Positions 8,505 to 16,993 of a stretch of 64,000 nucleotides of DNA are shown piece after piece. The position numbers and the translations under genes were made by a program. Numbering within the stretch: position 1 is the stretch's first letter; every line of letters begins with the position of its first letter. Where the stretch lies: assembly GCF_028532485.1 (NCBI RefSeq), contig NZ_CP116942.1:2728001-2792000 (forward strand), given 5' to 3'. The notes beneath the pieces were generated by a model. It was given only the letters and a program-made list of their open reading frames with translations, was not told where the DNA came from and made no database searches. The DNA comes from Iamia majanohamensis. Its GTDB lineage: Bacteria > Actinomycetota > Acidimicrobiia > Acidimicrobiales > Iamiaceae.

Positions 8505-9812
8505 TCAGAGGCGGAGGCGGCGGGACACCGGGCCCACCACGGCGGTGGACGGCTCGGCCCGCAGCACCGTCGCCGCAGCCCGGGCCGCCTCCACGGTGAC
8601 CTCGCGGTAGACGGCGACGCGCTCGGCCGAGGGCCGGGCGCCGCCCCGCTCCAGCTCCTCCACCGCCACCCGCCAGGCCCGGGTGGCGGAGTCCTCCAGC
8701 GCGAGGGTGGAGGCACCGGAGAGGTAGCCCGTGGCCACCGCGACCTCGCGGGCGGTGGGGCCGTCGGTGGCCAGCCGGTCGACCTCGGCCACCAGCAGGT
8801 CGCGGACCTCGGCCACCGCGCCGGGCGAGCAGGCCGCGTAGGCGGTGAGGGCCCCGGCGTCGACGTGGAGGGCCAGGGAGGCGTCGACCGCGTAGGCCAG
8901 GCCCCGCTCGTCGCGCACGGCGCGGAACAGGCGGCTGGCGGGACCGCCGCCGAGGATGTGGGCCACGACGCCGAGGGCGGGGCGATCGGCCTCGGCCACC
9001 GCCCCGACGGGCCAGCCCACGACCACGTGGGCCTGCTCGCCCGGGCGCCGCAGCACCTGGGTGGTGCCGGGCCGGGGGTCCGGCGGGGTGCGATCGACCC
9101 GCAGCAGGGGGTCGGGCGCGGCCGGGGTGCCGGCTGCGTCCCAGCGCCGCACCGCGTCGACGACCTCGTCGTGGTCGACGCCGCCGGCCGCGGCGACCAC
9201 CATGGCCCCGGGCTCGTAGCGGGCGGCGTGGAAGCCGCTGATCTCGGCCGGCCCCATGGCCGCCAGGGTCCGGCGGTCGCCGATGACCTCCCGGGCCAGC
9301 GGGTGGGCGCCGTACAGCGCCTGGGCGGCGAGGGTGTGGGCCCGGTCCTCGGGGTCCTCCTCGGCCTGGGCCAGCTCCTCGAGGATGACGCGGCGCTCGA
9401 GGTCGACCTCGTCGGCCCGCACGGCGGGCCGCAACACCAGGGCGTCGAGCAGGTCGAGGGCGAAGCCGGCCTCGGTGGCCGGCACCCGCACCTGCACGGC
9501 GGTGCGCTCGCGGTCGGTGACGGCGTCGAGGTCGCCCCCGCGCTCGTCGACGGCCTCGGCCACCGCCGCCGCGGGCCAGTCGTCGCTGCCCTTGCACAGC
9601 AGGTGCTCGAGGAAGTGCGACACCCCGGCGAGGGGGGCGGGCTCGTCGCGACCGCCCACCCCGACGAGGGCCACCACGGTGGCCGACGCCGCCCCGGGCA
9701 TGCGGTCGGTGACCACCCGGCGCCCGGAGGGCAGGGTGGTGACGGCGATCTCGCCGACGGGGGTGACCGGGGCGTCGCCGGGGACGGGTCCGTCCCCGGC
9801 GACGCCGATCAC
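8505..9812 (-). CDS. M16-family zinc peptidase (insulinase/mitochondrial processing peptidase type)
   Basis: This 435-residue protein has the inverted zinc motif HxxEH at H66, E69, H70 (SHFLEH) and a further glutamate about 76 residues on (ILEELAQ) as third ligand. The C-terminal half is the inactive M16 repeat. It starts with GTG at 9812, 16 bp after the pnp stop. An M16 peptidase downstream of pnp is a conserved arrangement across actinobacteria and firmicutes. Its natural substrate is not known. Confidence 0.92.
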   Translation of the reverse strand: MIGVAGDGPVPGDAPVTPVGEIAVTTLPSGRRVVTDRMPGAASATVVALVGVGGRDEPAPLAGVSHFLEHLLCKGSDDWPAAAVAEAVDERGGDLDAVTDRERTAVQVRVPATEAGFALDLLDALVLRPAVRADEVDLERRVILEELAQAEEDPEDRAHTLAAQALYGAHPLAREVIGDRRTLAAMGPAEISGFHAARYEPGAMVVAAAGGVDHDEVVDAVRRWDAAGTPAAPDPLLRVDRTPPDPRPGTTQVLRRPGEQAHVVVGWPVGAVAEADRPALGVVAHILGGGPASRLFRAVRDERGLAYAVDASLALHVDAGALTAYAACSPGAVAEVRDLLVAEVDRLATDGPTAREVAVATGYLSGASTLALEDSATRAWRVAVEELERGGARPSAERVAVYREVTVEAARAAATVLRAEPSTAVVGPVSRRLRL

Positions 9813-9828
9813 ACGTGCTCCGGCGGGA

Positions 9829-12276
9829 TCAGCGCCGACGGCGGCGGCGCCGGCCACCGTCGTCGCCACCGCTGCGGGGACGATCGTCGCCACCCGGGCC
9901 CAGGTCGCCGAACTCGGCGGCCACCTCGGCGTCGAAGGAGTCCTCGAAGGACACCTCCTCGGGCGTGTCGCCGCCCCCGCTGCTCCCACCGCTGTCGCGG
10001 TCGCGGCTGCGGCCCCCGTCGCGGCCACCGCCGTTGCGGCCGCCGTCGCGGCCCCCGCGGTCGCCACGGTCGCGGTCGCCGCCGCCCCGGGGCTTCTTCT
10101 CCTCGACCGGCTGGTCGGCCGGGGTGAGGCTGACCTTGCCGTTGGGGTCGACGTCGTCGACGCGCACCTCGATCTCGTCGCCCAGGGTGACGACGTCCTC
10201 GACGCGGTCGATGCGCTTGCCACCGCCCAGCTTGGAGATGTGGACCAGGCCGTCACGGCCCGGGAGGATGTTCACGAACGCACCGAACTTGGTGATGTTC
10301 ACGACCCGGCCGGTGTAGACGGCGCCGACCTCGGCGGTCGGCGGGTCGAGGATGAGCTTGATCTGGCGCTCGGCCTCGTCGACGCAGCCCCGGTCGACCG
10401 AGCCGATGGACACGGTGCCGACGGTGCCGTCGTCGTCGACGGAGATGTCGGCGCCGGTCTCGGCCTGGATGGCGTTGATGACCTTGCCCTTGGGCCCGAT
10501 GACCTCGCCGATCTTGTCGATCGGGATCTCGAAGCTGAGCATCTTGGGGGCGGTGTCGCCCACGTCGGGGCGGGGCTCGGCGATGGCCTCGTTCATCACG
10601 TCGAGGATCTCGAGGCGGGCCTCGCGGGCCTGGTCGAGGGCGGCGGCCAGCACGTCGGCGGGCAGGCCGTCGATCTTGGTGTCGAGCTGCAGGGCGGTGA
10701 TGAAGTCGGCGGGACCGGCGATCTTGAAGTCCATGTCGCCGAAGGCGTCCTCGGCGCCGAGGATGTCGGTCAGGGTGATGTAGGTGTCACCCTCCTTCAC
10801 CAGGCCCATGGCGATGCCGGAGACGGCCGCCTTGATGGGCACGCCGCCGTCCATGAGCGACAGCGACGAGGAGCAGACCGAGCCCATCGAGGTGGAGCCG
10901 TTGGACGACAGCACCTCGGACACGAGCCGCAGGGCGTAGGGCCACTCCTCGAGGGAGGGCACGACCGGCAGCAGGGCCCGCTCGGCGAGCATGCCGTGGC
11001 CGACCTCGCGGCGCTTGGTGCCGCCGATGCGGCCCGTCTCGCCGTTCGAGTAGGGCGGCATGTTGTAGTGGTGCATGTAGCGCTTCTTGGTCTGCAGCCC
11101 GAGGGTGTCGAGCAGCTGGTCCATGCGCGGCATGCCCAGGGTGAGCACGTTGAGGACCTGGGTCTCGCCCCGCTGGAACAGGCCGGTGCCGTGCGCGGTG
11201 GGCAGCACGCCCACCTCGGCCGACACGGGCCGGAGGTCCTTGGCGCCGCGGCCGTCGATGCGGATGCCCTCGTTGACGAGGCGCTCGCGGACGACCTTCT
11301 TGGTCAGGGCCCGCACGGCGTTCTTGACCTGCTTCTCACGACCCTCGAAGGGCTTCCCCTCGCCGCACAGCTCGGCGACGACGGCGGCCTTGGCCGCGTC
11401 GTTGGCGGCGTTGCGCTCGCCCTTGTCGGCGATGGTGTTGGCCTCGGCCACCTGGTCGCGACCGGCGGCGGCCACGGCGTCGGCGATCTCGTCGTCGAAG
11501 TCGAGCTGCGACTCCCACACCAGGGCGGGGGCGACGCCGGCCTTGTCGACCAGCTCGCGCTGGAGCTCGATGGACTCGCCGATCCAGGTCTTGCACTGCT
11601 CCAGCCCGTCGGCGATGACCGCCTCGGTGACCTTGGGGGCGCCGGCCTCGTAGTAGGACCAGGCCTTCTCGGTGCCGTTGCCCTCGACCATCATGATGGC
11701 CACGCCGCCGTCGTCGACGGAGCGGCCGGCCACGACCAGCTGGAAGGTGGACTCGTCGATCTCCTCGAAGGTCGGGTGGGGGATCCACTCGCCGTCGGTG
11801 GAGTACGCCAGGCGCACCGCGCCGAGCGGCCCGTCGAAGGGCAGGCCCGACAGCATGAGGGCGGCCGAGGCGCCGTTGATGGCCACGACGTCGTGGGGGT
11901 TGACCTGGTCGGCGGCCAGGATGGTGGCCACGACCTGGGTCTCGTTGCGGTACCCGTCGGCGAAGCTGGGGCGCAGCGGGCGGTCGATGAGCCGGCAGGT
12001 GAGCACGGCCTCGTCGGTGGGGCGGCCCTCCCGGCGGAAGAACGAGCCGGGGATCTTGCCCGCCGCGTACATCTTCTCCTCGACGTCGACCGTCAGCGGG
12101 AAGAAGTCGATGCCCTCGCGGGTGAAGGTGGCGCCGTTGGCGGTGACCAGGGCCTGGGTCTTGCCGATGGAGGCCACGACGGCCCCCTGCGACTGCGGGG
12201 CGAGCACTCCGGTGGAGAGCTCGAGGGTCTTGTCGGTGCCCGAGACGGGCGCCGACACGGTGATGGCATCAGCCAT
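9829..12276 (-). CDS. pnp: Polyribonucleotide nucleotidyltransferase (PNPase)
   Basis: PNPase degrades RNA 3'-5' phosphorolytically and can add tails. The 815-residue protein carries two RNase PH domains, a KH domain (about 580-640, with IGPKGKVI) and an S1 domain (about 648-719, ITKFGAFV). The last ~96 residues are a low-complexity tail rich in Arg, Gly and Asp (RDGG/RGGG repeats) with an acidic patch, ending in seven arginines; this is an unusual extension. The Shine-Dalgarno AAGGAG at 12290-12285 precedes the ATG, and a strong hairpin lies just upstream of it. It follows rpsO, as in most bacteria. Confidence 0.97.
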   Translation of the reverse strand: MADAITVSAPVSGTDKTLELSTGVLAPQSQGAVVASIGKTQALVTANGATFTREGIDFFPLTVDVEEKMYAAGKIPGSFFRREGRPTDEAVLTCRLIDRPLRPSFADGYRNETQVVATILAADQVNPHDVVAINGASAALMLSGLPFDGPLGAVRLAYSTDGEWIPHPTFEEIDESTFQLVVAGRSVDDGGVAIMMVEGNGTEKAWSYYEAGAPKVTEAVIADGLEQCKTWIGESIELQRELVDKAGVAPALVWESQLDFDDEIADAVAAAGRDQVAEANTIADKGERNAANDAAKAAVVAELCGEGKPFEGREKQVKNAVRALTKKVVRERLVNEGIRIDGRGAKDLRPVSAEVGVLPTAHGTGLFQRGETQVLNVLTLGMPRMDQLLDTLGLQTKKRYMHHYNMPPYSNGETGRIGGTKRREVGHGMLAERALLPVVPSLEEWPYALRLVSEVLSSNGSTSMGSVCSSSLSLMDGGVPIKAAVSGIAMGLVKEGDTYITLTDILGAEDAFGDMDFKIAGPADFITALQLDTKIDGLPADVLAAALDQAREARLEILDVMNEAIAEPRPDVGDTAPKMLSFEIPIDKIGEVIGPKGKVINAIQAETGADISVDDDGTVGTVSIGSVDRGCVDEAERQIKLILDPPTAEVGAVYTGRVVNITKFGAFVNILPGRDGLVHISKLGGGKRIDRVEDVVTLGDEIEVRVDDVDPNGKVSLTPADQPVEEKKPRGGGDRDRGDRGGRDGGRNGGGRDGGRSRDRDSGGSSGGGDTPEEVSFEDSFDAEVAAEFGDLGPGGDDRPRSGGDDGGRRRRRRR

Positions 12277-12291
12277 GTGGGTGTCTCCTTC

Positions 12292-12310
12292 GGGGCGCGT
12301 CCCGCGCCCC
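12292..12310 (-). promoter_or_regulatory. Hairpin in the pnp leader
   Basis: GGGGCGCG (12292-12299) and CGCGCCCC (12303-12310) form a perfect 8-bp stem with a 3-nt loop, ending 2 nt before the pnp Shine-Dalgarno sequence. In enterobacteria PNPase represses itself through an RNase III-cleaved leader hairpin at this place. The structure is seen; the same control here is inferred. Confidence 0.45.
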
Positions 12311-12443
12311 GGGTCTCGGCGCCCGGGCCGGCCAGCTCCCAGTCGGCATCCCCCCGACGCCCGCTCCCCGTGGAGCGGTCCGGGACGAGGGCGACCGGCA
12401 ACTGATCCGGACCCGTGGCGCGTGTCTGTTCTGAAAAGGACGA

Positions 12444-12465
12444 TGAGCGGCCCGCAGGCCGCTCA
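12444..12465 (-). terminator. Stem-loop between rpsO and pnp
   Basis: A 9-bp perfect stem (TGAGCGGCC / GGCCGCTCA) with a four-base loop lies 10 nt after the rpsO stop. It is followed on the minus strand by ATCGTCCTTTTC, a weak T-rich stretch. It resembles a leaky intrinsic terminator, which would let part of the transcripts run into pnp. Confidence 0.55.
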
Positions 12466-12475
12466 CCAGGGTGTT

Positions 12476-12748
12476 CTATCGGCGCAGGCCGAGCTTGGCG
12501 ATGATCGCCCGGTAGCGCTCGACGTCGTTCTTGGCGACGTAGTCGAGCAGGCGGCGCCGTCGGCCGACCAGCTGGAGCAGCCCCCGCCGGCTGTGGAAGT
12601 CCTTCTTGTGGACCTTCAGGTGCTCGGTGAGGTGCTCGATGCGCTGCGTGAGCAGGGCGATCTGCACCTCGGGGGAGCCGGTGTCGCTGTCGTGGAGGCG
12701 GTGCTCCTCGATGACGCCGGGCTTGGCGCGGTCGGTGATCTCGGACAT
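12476..12748 (-). CDS. rpsO: 30S ribosomal protein S15
   Basis: S15 binds the central domain of 16S rRNA early in 30S assembly. The 90-residue protein is of normal length and contains the family core [16 protein letters not shown] and the C-terminal LDYL-like segment with KLGLRR at the end. It starts with ATG at 12748 behind a GAGG ribosome binding site. A strong leader hairpin lies 18 nt upstream. It is followed by pnp, the standard pairing. Confidence 0.98.
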   Translation of the reverse strand: MSEITDRAKPGVIEEHRLHDSDTGSPEVQIALLTQRIEHLTEHLKVHKKDFHSRRGLLQLVGRRRRLLDYVAKNDVERYRAIIAKLGLRR

Positions 12749-12765
12749 GCGGTTTCCTCGGTTCG

Positions 12766-12787
12766 ACGGGCCGCAGGCGCGGCCCGT
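12766..12787 (-). promoter_or_regulatory. Hairpin in the rpsO leader
   Basis: ACGGGCCGC and GCGGCCCGT form a perfect 9-bp stem with an AGGC/GCCT loop, ending 18 nt before the rpsO ATG. S15 is known to repress its own translation through leader structures that differ between bacterial groups. Autoregulation here is a guess. It could also be the end of the upstream hydrolase transcript, but no T-run follows. Confidence 0.4.
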
Positions 12788-12972
12788 GGTGGGTGTCGGA
12801 CCCGGCTCTGCCGACCGTGCGCTGCGGTGTCCGCAGGTCACGCGCCGGAGGGCGGTTCGCCGGCGCGCCGAAGCGCACGCAGCACCGATGAGCGTAGCAG
12901 CCCCCCTGCCCGCTCCCCCGCATCCCCTGCAGGGCACGGGGCGGGGCCCGGCGGGCGCCGTGCGACCCGGCC

Positions 12973-14184
12973 TCAGGCGTGGAGGCGGGTCACGTTGTCG
13001 GGCACCGGCGGGTCCGGCGCCCGGTCGACCATGCTCCACCGGTACCGGGGCCGGCCCTGGCGGGGCAGGGTGTCGGGGTCGGTCGGGGGCGGGGTGAGGT
13101 CGAGGACCTGGGCGTCGGGGTCGAGGTACGCCTCGTCGAGGTCGTCGAACGTCGTCTGGTCCAGGTAGCCGGGGCTGGAGAGCCCCAGGTCGTCGGCGAT
13201 GCGGGCGGTGATGGCCTCCCCCACGTGGCTGGCGATGAGGGCGTCGAGGATGGCCGGCAGGGTGCGGGGGTCGCGCAGGAGCCACGAGTGCCCCGCCTTC
13301 TCCACCGTGACCAGGGCGCCGTGGCCCCGCTCGGACGCGTCGCGGGCCGTGGCCAGCGGGACGGCCACGTCGCGCTCGCCGTGGATGACGACGAGGGGGA
13401 TCCCCTCCTCGGCGATGCGGTCGAGCATCCAGCCCGAGCCCCGGGAGCGGAGGATCGAGATGGCCGGGCCGGCCATCCGCCACGGCCGGCGGAGGTGGCC
13501 GGCGATCACCGGGGCCACCAGGCGCCCCAGCTTGCGGGCCTGGCCCGGGTCCCGGAGCAGCGGCAGCGTGGCGACGCTGTCGACCAGCAGCACCCCGCCC
13601 ACGCCGGCGAGCAGCGGGGGCGCCACCCGGAAGAGGTTGACCATGCGGTCCCAGGTGTCGCCCACGATGGCGTCGAGCAGGACCACGGCGATGGCCCGGT
13701 CCGGCTCCTGGGCGGCCAGCTCGGTGACCAGGCGCCCGCCCATGGAGTGGCCGCAGAGGACGGCGCGGCGGATGCCGAGCTCGTCGAGCACCCGGCCGAG
13801 CATCCGCGTGTAGTGCTCCATGCTGGCGCCGCCGGTGGGCAGGCCCAGGGTGCCGCCGTGGCCGGCGGTGTCGATGGCGATGACGCGGAAGCCACGCCCG
13901 ACCAGGCGCGACAGCGTCTGGGCGTAGAGGATGCCCTCGGCGCTGAAGCCGTGGACGAGCACGAGGGGCACGCCCCGGCCGCACACGGCCACGCCCACCT
14001 CGTGGCCGTCGGAGAGGGTCACGACGTGGCGGGCCAGCCGGGGCAGCCGCCGGGAGCGGATCTGCTCCGGGCGCCCCTCGGGGCCGATGACCGGGGCGTC
14101 GTCGGAGGACGTCTGCACCCGTGTGATGCGGCCCGTGGTCCTGCGCTCTCCCCCCGGGCCCGGCCGCCGTGGCGTGTCGGACAT
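12973..14184 (-). CDS. Alpha/beta hydrolase
   Basis: This protein of about 403 residues has the alpha/beta-hydrolase fold. It has an oxyanion region [10 protein letters not shown], the nucleophile elbow GHSMGG (serine), an acid in the GERDVAV strand and a late catalytic histidine in KAGHSWLL. A ~100-residue proline/aspartate-rich C-terminal tail follows. The ATG at 14184 is preferred over the upstream GTG at 14223, because the extra residues are not hydrolase-like and a CATGCT hexamer lies 6 nt before it. The substrate is unknown. It interrupts the ribF-rpsO pairing. Confidence 0.85.
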   Translation of the reverse strand: MSDTPRRPGPGGERRTTGRITRVQTSSDDAPVIGPEGRPEQIRSRRLPRLARHVVTLSDGHEVGVAVCGRGVPLVLVHGFSAEGILYAQTLSRLVGRGFRVIAIDTAGHGGTLGLPTGGASMEHYTRMLGRVLDELGIRRAVLCGHSMGGRLVTELAAQEPDRAIAVVLLDAIVGDTWDRMVNLFRVAPPLLAGVGGVLLVDSVATLPLLRDPGQARKLGRLVAPVIAGHLRRPWRMAGPAISILRSRGSGWMLDRIAEEGIPLVVIHGERDVAVPLATARDASERGHGALVTVEKAGHSWLLRDPRTLPAILDALIASHVGEAITARIADDLGLSSPGYLDQTTFDDLDEAYLDPDAQVLDLTPPPTDPDTLPRQGRPRYRWSMVDRAPDPPVPDNVTRLHA

Positions 14185-14265
14185 CTGTCCAGCATGCCAC
14201 CTGTCACGCCCGATCCCGACCATGGCCCCCTGGTCAGGGGCTCGCCGGCTGCGAGCGACCGGCGG

Positions 14266-15069
14266 TCAGCGGCGGTAGTCGAGGGCGACGAGGGGCCGTC
14301 CGAACGAGGTGTCGATGGCCGACCCGTCCGCCTTCACCACCCACGCGGTGAGGACGCAGGAGAGGTTGAACCCCTCCGAGCAGCCGGCTGTCGGGTCGCC
14401 GGCGACCCCCGCCGGCAGGGTGAAGGTGCCCCGGAAGGTGCCGTCGCGGCCCACGGTGACGTACACCGAGCCCCCGACCTTCTGGATGTAGCGCTCGTTG
14501 CGCGACGTGCTGTCCAGCGCCCGTGCGATGCGGACGCGTCGACCCTCCGCCCCCGGCGCTCGCCCGGTGACCGAGATCCGCTGCCCGCCGGTGAGGTCCC
14601 TCGTCGGCGTGGCCGAGAAGGTGGCCCGGTCGCCGGCGAAGCGGAGCGCCAGGGGCGGGGGCTGGGGGCCGGTCCCGTTGAGGTCCTCGATGCGTGCCGT
14701 CACGTTGAGGGAGCAGCGGTCCGGCCGGCAGCCCTCGGTCATGTCGTTGAAGCCGTCGTAGGGGGAGGCGTACGCAGTGCCCTGAGCTCGCCAGTGCGCC
14801 GTGGCCGCGCCACCCGGCCCGGCCACCACGGCCATCCGTCCGTCGGCACGGCAGCCGCTGCGGGTGGGCCCGCCTGCGCACTGGTAGAGGTACAGGGTCT
14901 GGCCGGGGTCGGCTCCGCTGATCCTGACCTCGACCAGGTCCCCCGGCTCCAGGCCGCTGGTCGGCCCGACCGCCCGGATGTCCAGTCCCGACCCGGCGGG
15001 CCGGTCACACGCACCTGACGCGAGCACCAGTGCCAGCACGGCGACCAGTGCGAGGATCGTCCTCCGCAC
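14266..15069 (-). CDS. Secreted neocarzinostatin-like beta-sandwich protein
   Basis: This protein of about 267 residues starts with a hydrophobic signal (RRTILALVAVLALVLA) ending at SGAC. The cysteine could be a lipobox cysteine, but the -3 residue is atypical. The mature part holds two immunoglobulin-like segments. The first opens GPTSGLEPGD..V.I.GADPGQTLYLYQC, very like the neocarzinostatin apoprotein family (GLxDGxxVxVxGxGxxPGxxVyvxQC). The second (SATPTRDLTGGQRISVTG) is a weaker copy. Paired cysteines suggest disulfides outside the cell. GTG at 15069 is chosen because GGAGGG lies 6 nt upstream; 15087 is an alternative. No toxin genes are nearby, so its role is unknown. Confidence 0.75.
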   Translation of the reverse strand: MRRTILALVAVLALVLASGACDRPAGSGLDIRAVGPTSGLEPGDLVEVRISGADPGQTLYLYQCAGGPTRSGCRADGRMAVVAGPGGAATAHWRAQGTAYASPYDGFNDMTEGCRPDRCSLNVTARIEDLNGTGPQPPPLALRFAGDRATFSATPTRDLTGGQRISVTGRAPGAEGRRVRIARALDSTSRNERYIQKVGGSVYVTVGRDGTFRGTFTLPAGVAGDPTAGCSEGFNLSCVLTAWVVKADGSAIDTSFGRPLVALDYRR

Positions 15070-15120
15070 CACGCTCCCTCCCCTCACCGGGGCGACCGGT
15101 GGCCCCCCCTGCGGCCGGCC

Positions 15121-15149
15121 ACGCTAGGTGCCCGAACGGTCCCGAGCAA
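15121..15149 (-). promoter_or_regulatory. Promoter of the neocarzinostatin-like gene
   Basis: On the minus strand TTGCTC (15149-15144), a 17-bp spacer and TAGCGT (15126-15121) form a good housekeeping-type promoter. The start codon lies about 50 nt downstream of the -10. Confidence 0.55.
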
Positions 15150-15185
15150 CACCCATCGTGGTCAGCGTGACCGGTCCCGGCGCGA

Positions 15186-16160
15186 TCAGAGGTCGAGGAC
15201 CCGGCGGGTCTCGTCCACGTCGCGGGCGATGCCCTCGACGAGGGCCTCGATCGAGGGGTACTTCACCTCGCCGTGGAGGCGCCGGACGAAGCGGACGGCC
15301 ACCCGCTCGCCGTAGAGGTCGCCGTCGAAGTCGAGCACGTGGGCCTCGAGCAGCGAGGCGTGGGCCTGCTCGTAGAAGGTCGGGCGACGACCCAGGTTGA
15401 CGGCGGTGGGCAGCACGGTGCCGTCGGCCCGCACGAACCAGCCCGCGTAGATGCCGTCGGCGGGGAGCAGGATCTCGCCCGGCACGGCCACGTTGGCGGT
15501 GGGGAACCCCAGCTCCCGCCCCCGCTCGTCGCCCGGCGTGACCAGGCCCCGCACCTCGTGGGTGCGGCCGAGGAGGGCCGTAGCCCTCTCGATCTCCCCC
15601 TCGACGAGGGCGGCCCGGATGGCCGTGGACGAGACCTTCTCCTCGGGACCCGCGGGCTCCGCCGCCGGCCCCGCGCCGACGTCGGCGGCCGAGCGCAGGC
15701 CCAGGCCCTCCACGGTGAAGCCGGCGTCCCGGCCCAGCTCGGCCAGCAGGTCGACGTTGCCCCGCCGTCCGTGGCCGAAGTGGAAGTCCTCCCCCACCAC
15801 CACGTCCTCGGCCGCCAGGCAGCCGACGATGACCTCGGCGACGAAGTCCTCGGCGCTCTCCGTCGCCCGGGCCTCGTCGAAGGTGACCACCAGGGTCACG
15901 TCGACGCCCGTCGAGGCCAGCAGCTCGAGCTTCTGGTCGAGGTCGGTGAGCAGCCGGGGGGCGCTCTCGGGGCGGACGACCATGGCCGGGTGGCGGTCGA
16001 AGGTGACCACCGCGCTGCGCAGGCCCTGCTCCGACGCCCGGCGTCGCACCTCGGCGATGACGGCGCGGTGGCCGAGGTGCACCCCGTCGTAGGCGCCGAT
16101 GGTGACGGCGGCGCCCACCTCGGGGGTCGGGCAGTGGCCGTCGGCCCGGATGATCTCCAC
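15186..16160 (-). CDS. ribF: Bifunctional riboflavin kinase / FAD synthetase
   Basis: RibF makes FMN and FAD from riboflavin. The N-terminal nucleotidyltransferase domain has the GxxDGxHxGH signature (IGAYDGVHLGH) and a later SSTAIR motif. The C-terminal kinase domain has GFPTANV and NLGRRPTF. The GTG at 16160 (MEIIRADGH) is preferred over the more upstream in-frame codon at 16199, because a TAGCGT -10 lies 8 nt before it; this gives 324 residues. An alanine/glutamate/proline-rich linker near residue 160 is longer than usual. ribF normally sits between truB and rpsO, and does so here apart from inserted genes. Confidence 0.95.
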   Translation of the reverse strand: MEIIRADGHCPTPEVGAAVTIGAYDGVHLGHRAVIAEVRRRASEQGLRSAVVTFDRHPAMVVRPESAPRLLTDLDQKLELLASTGVDVTLVVTFDEARATESAEDFVAEVIVGCLAAEDVVVGEDFHFGHGRRGNVDLLAELGRDAGFTVEGLGLRSAADVGAGPAAEPAGPEEKVSSTAIRAALVEGEIERATALLGRTHEVRGLVTPGDERGRELGFPTANVAVPGEILLPADGIYAGWFVRADGTVLPTAVNLGRRPTFYEQAHASLLEAHVLDFDGDLYGERVAVRFVRRLHGEVKYPSIEALVEGIARDVDETRRVLDL

Positions 16161-16168
16161 GTCGGGCG

Positions 16169-16174
16169 ACGCTA
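16169..16174 (-). promoter_or_regulatory. Leaderless -10 element of ribF
   Basis: TAGCGT on the minus strand ends 8 nt before the GTG at 16160. It helps decide the ribF start. No clear -35 was seen. Confidence 0.45.
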
Positions 16175-16233
16175 CCGGCCGCCACCTCGACGCCCTCACA
16201 CGGTCGTCCGCCCGCCGGCCGGCGCTCGGCCCC

Positions 16234-16911
16234 TCAGGGGAGGGTGACGGCCTCGGGCGGGGCCACGTCGGTGACGGCCATGTCGTCGGCCGCCACCGGG
16301 TCGCCGGCGACGAGGGACAGGGGGACCACGCCGGCCCAGACCGGCCAGGAGAGGTCGCGCTCCTCGTCGATCGGCCCGCCCGTGCGGACCTTCACCGCCA
16401 CGTCGTCGAGGGGGACCTCGACCAGCAGCGTCTGGCGGGTCTCGGTGGGGTCGGCGCCACGGACCGCGTCGGACCGGCCCGGCGCGGCGTGGTCGACCAG
16501 CCGGGTGAAGCCGGCCGCGACGGCATCGGGGTCGGTCACCCGACGGGCCACGCCGCGCACGACGACGCTGCGGTAGTTCACCGAGTGGTGGAAGGCGGAG
16601 CGGGCCAGCACCAACCCGTCGACGTGGGTGACGGCCACCGAGACCGGGAGGCCGGCGTCGAGGCCCCGCATGAGGCGCGACGCGACCGAGCCGTGGAGCA
16701 GGAGGCGCTCGCCGTCGCGGGCGTAGACCATCGGGATCACCACGGGCTCCCCCTCCGGGGCGAGGGCCACGTGGGCCACCCACCCGGCGTCGAGCACGGC
16801 GTGGACCGCGGCGGCGTCGTAGCGGGCGCGCGAGGCACTGCGCCTCACGGTGCTGGCGGCCGACGGCGGTCCGGGGGCGGGCTCGGGCGGGGTGGGGAGG
16901 TCGGAGGCCAC
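16234..16911 (-). CDS. Pyridoxamine 5'-phosphate oxidase-related FMN-binding protein
   Basis: This 225-residue split-barrel protein belongs to the PNPOx-like flavin/F420-binding group. Features are the first strands WVAHVALAPEGEPVVIPMVYARDG, the SRLMRGL segment and HHSVNYRSVVVRGVAR, which is typical of the 'pyridoxamine 5'-phosphate oxidase family protein' type. In actinobacteria such proteins bind FMN, F420 or haem; the cofactor here cannot be decided. It starts with GTG at 16911; the first ~25 residues are proline-rich and poorly conserved. It is on the same strand as ribF, 73 bp upstream of it. Confidence 0.85.
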   Translation of the reverse strand: MASDLPTPPEPAPGPPSAASTVRRSASRARYDAAAVHAVLDAGWVAHVALAPEGEPVVIPMVYARDGERLLLHGSVASRLMRGLDAGLPVSVAVTHVDGLVLARSAFHHSVNYRSVVVRGVARRVTDPDAVAAGFTRLVDHAAPGRSDAVRGADPTETRQTLLVEVPLDDVAVKVRTGGPIDEERDLSWPVWAGVVPLSLVAGDPVAADDMAVTDVAPPEAVTLP

Positions 16912-16993
16912 GCCGAGAGGCTGGCACGACAGGCAGCGTGGGCCCCGCCCTTTTCCCGTCGGCCCGCGTGCCGGAGGCGTCCTCCCGGCCGGC

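Noticed and set aside
9256-12405. Frame of 1049 codons antisense to pnp and the M16 gene
   Set aside because: It mirrors two well-conserved genes on the other strand and has no recognisable domain.
12749-12800. GGTTCGA near the rpsO leader resembling a tRNA T-loop
   Set aside because: No acceptor stem, anticodon stem or matching length around it; it is part of the leader hairpin flank.
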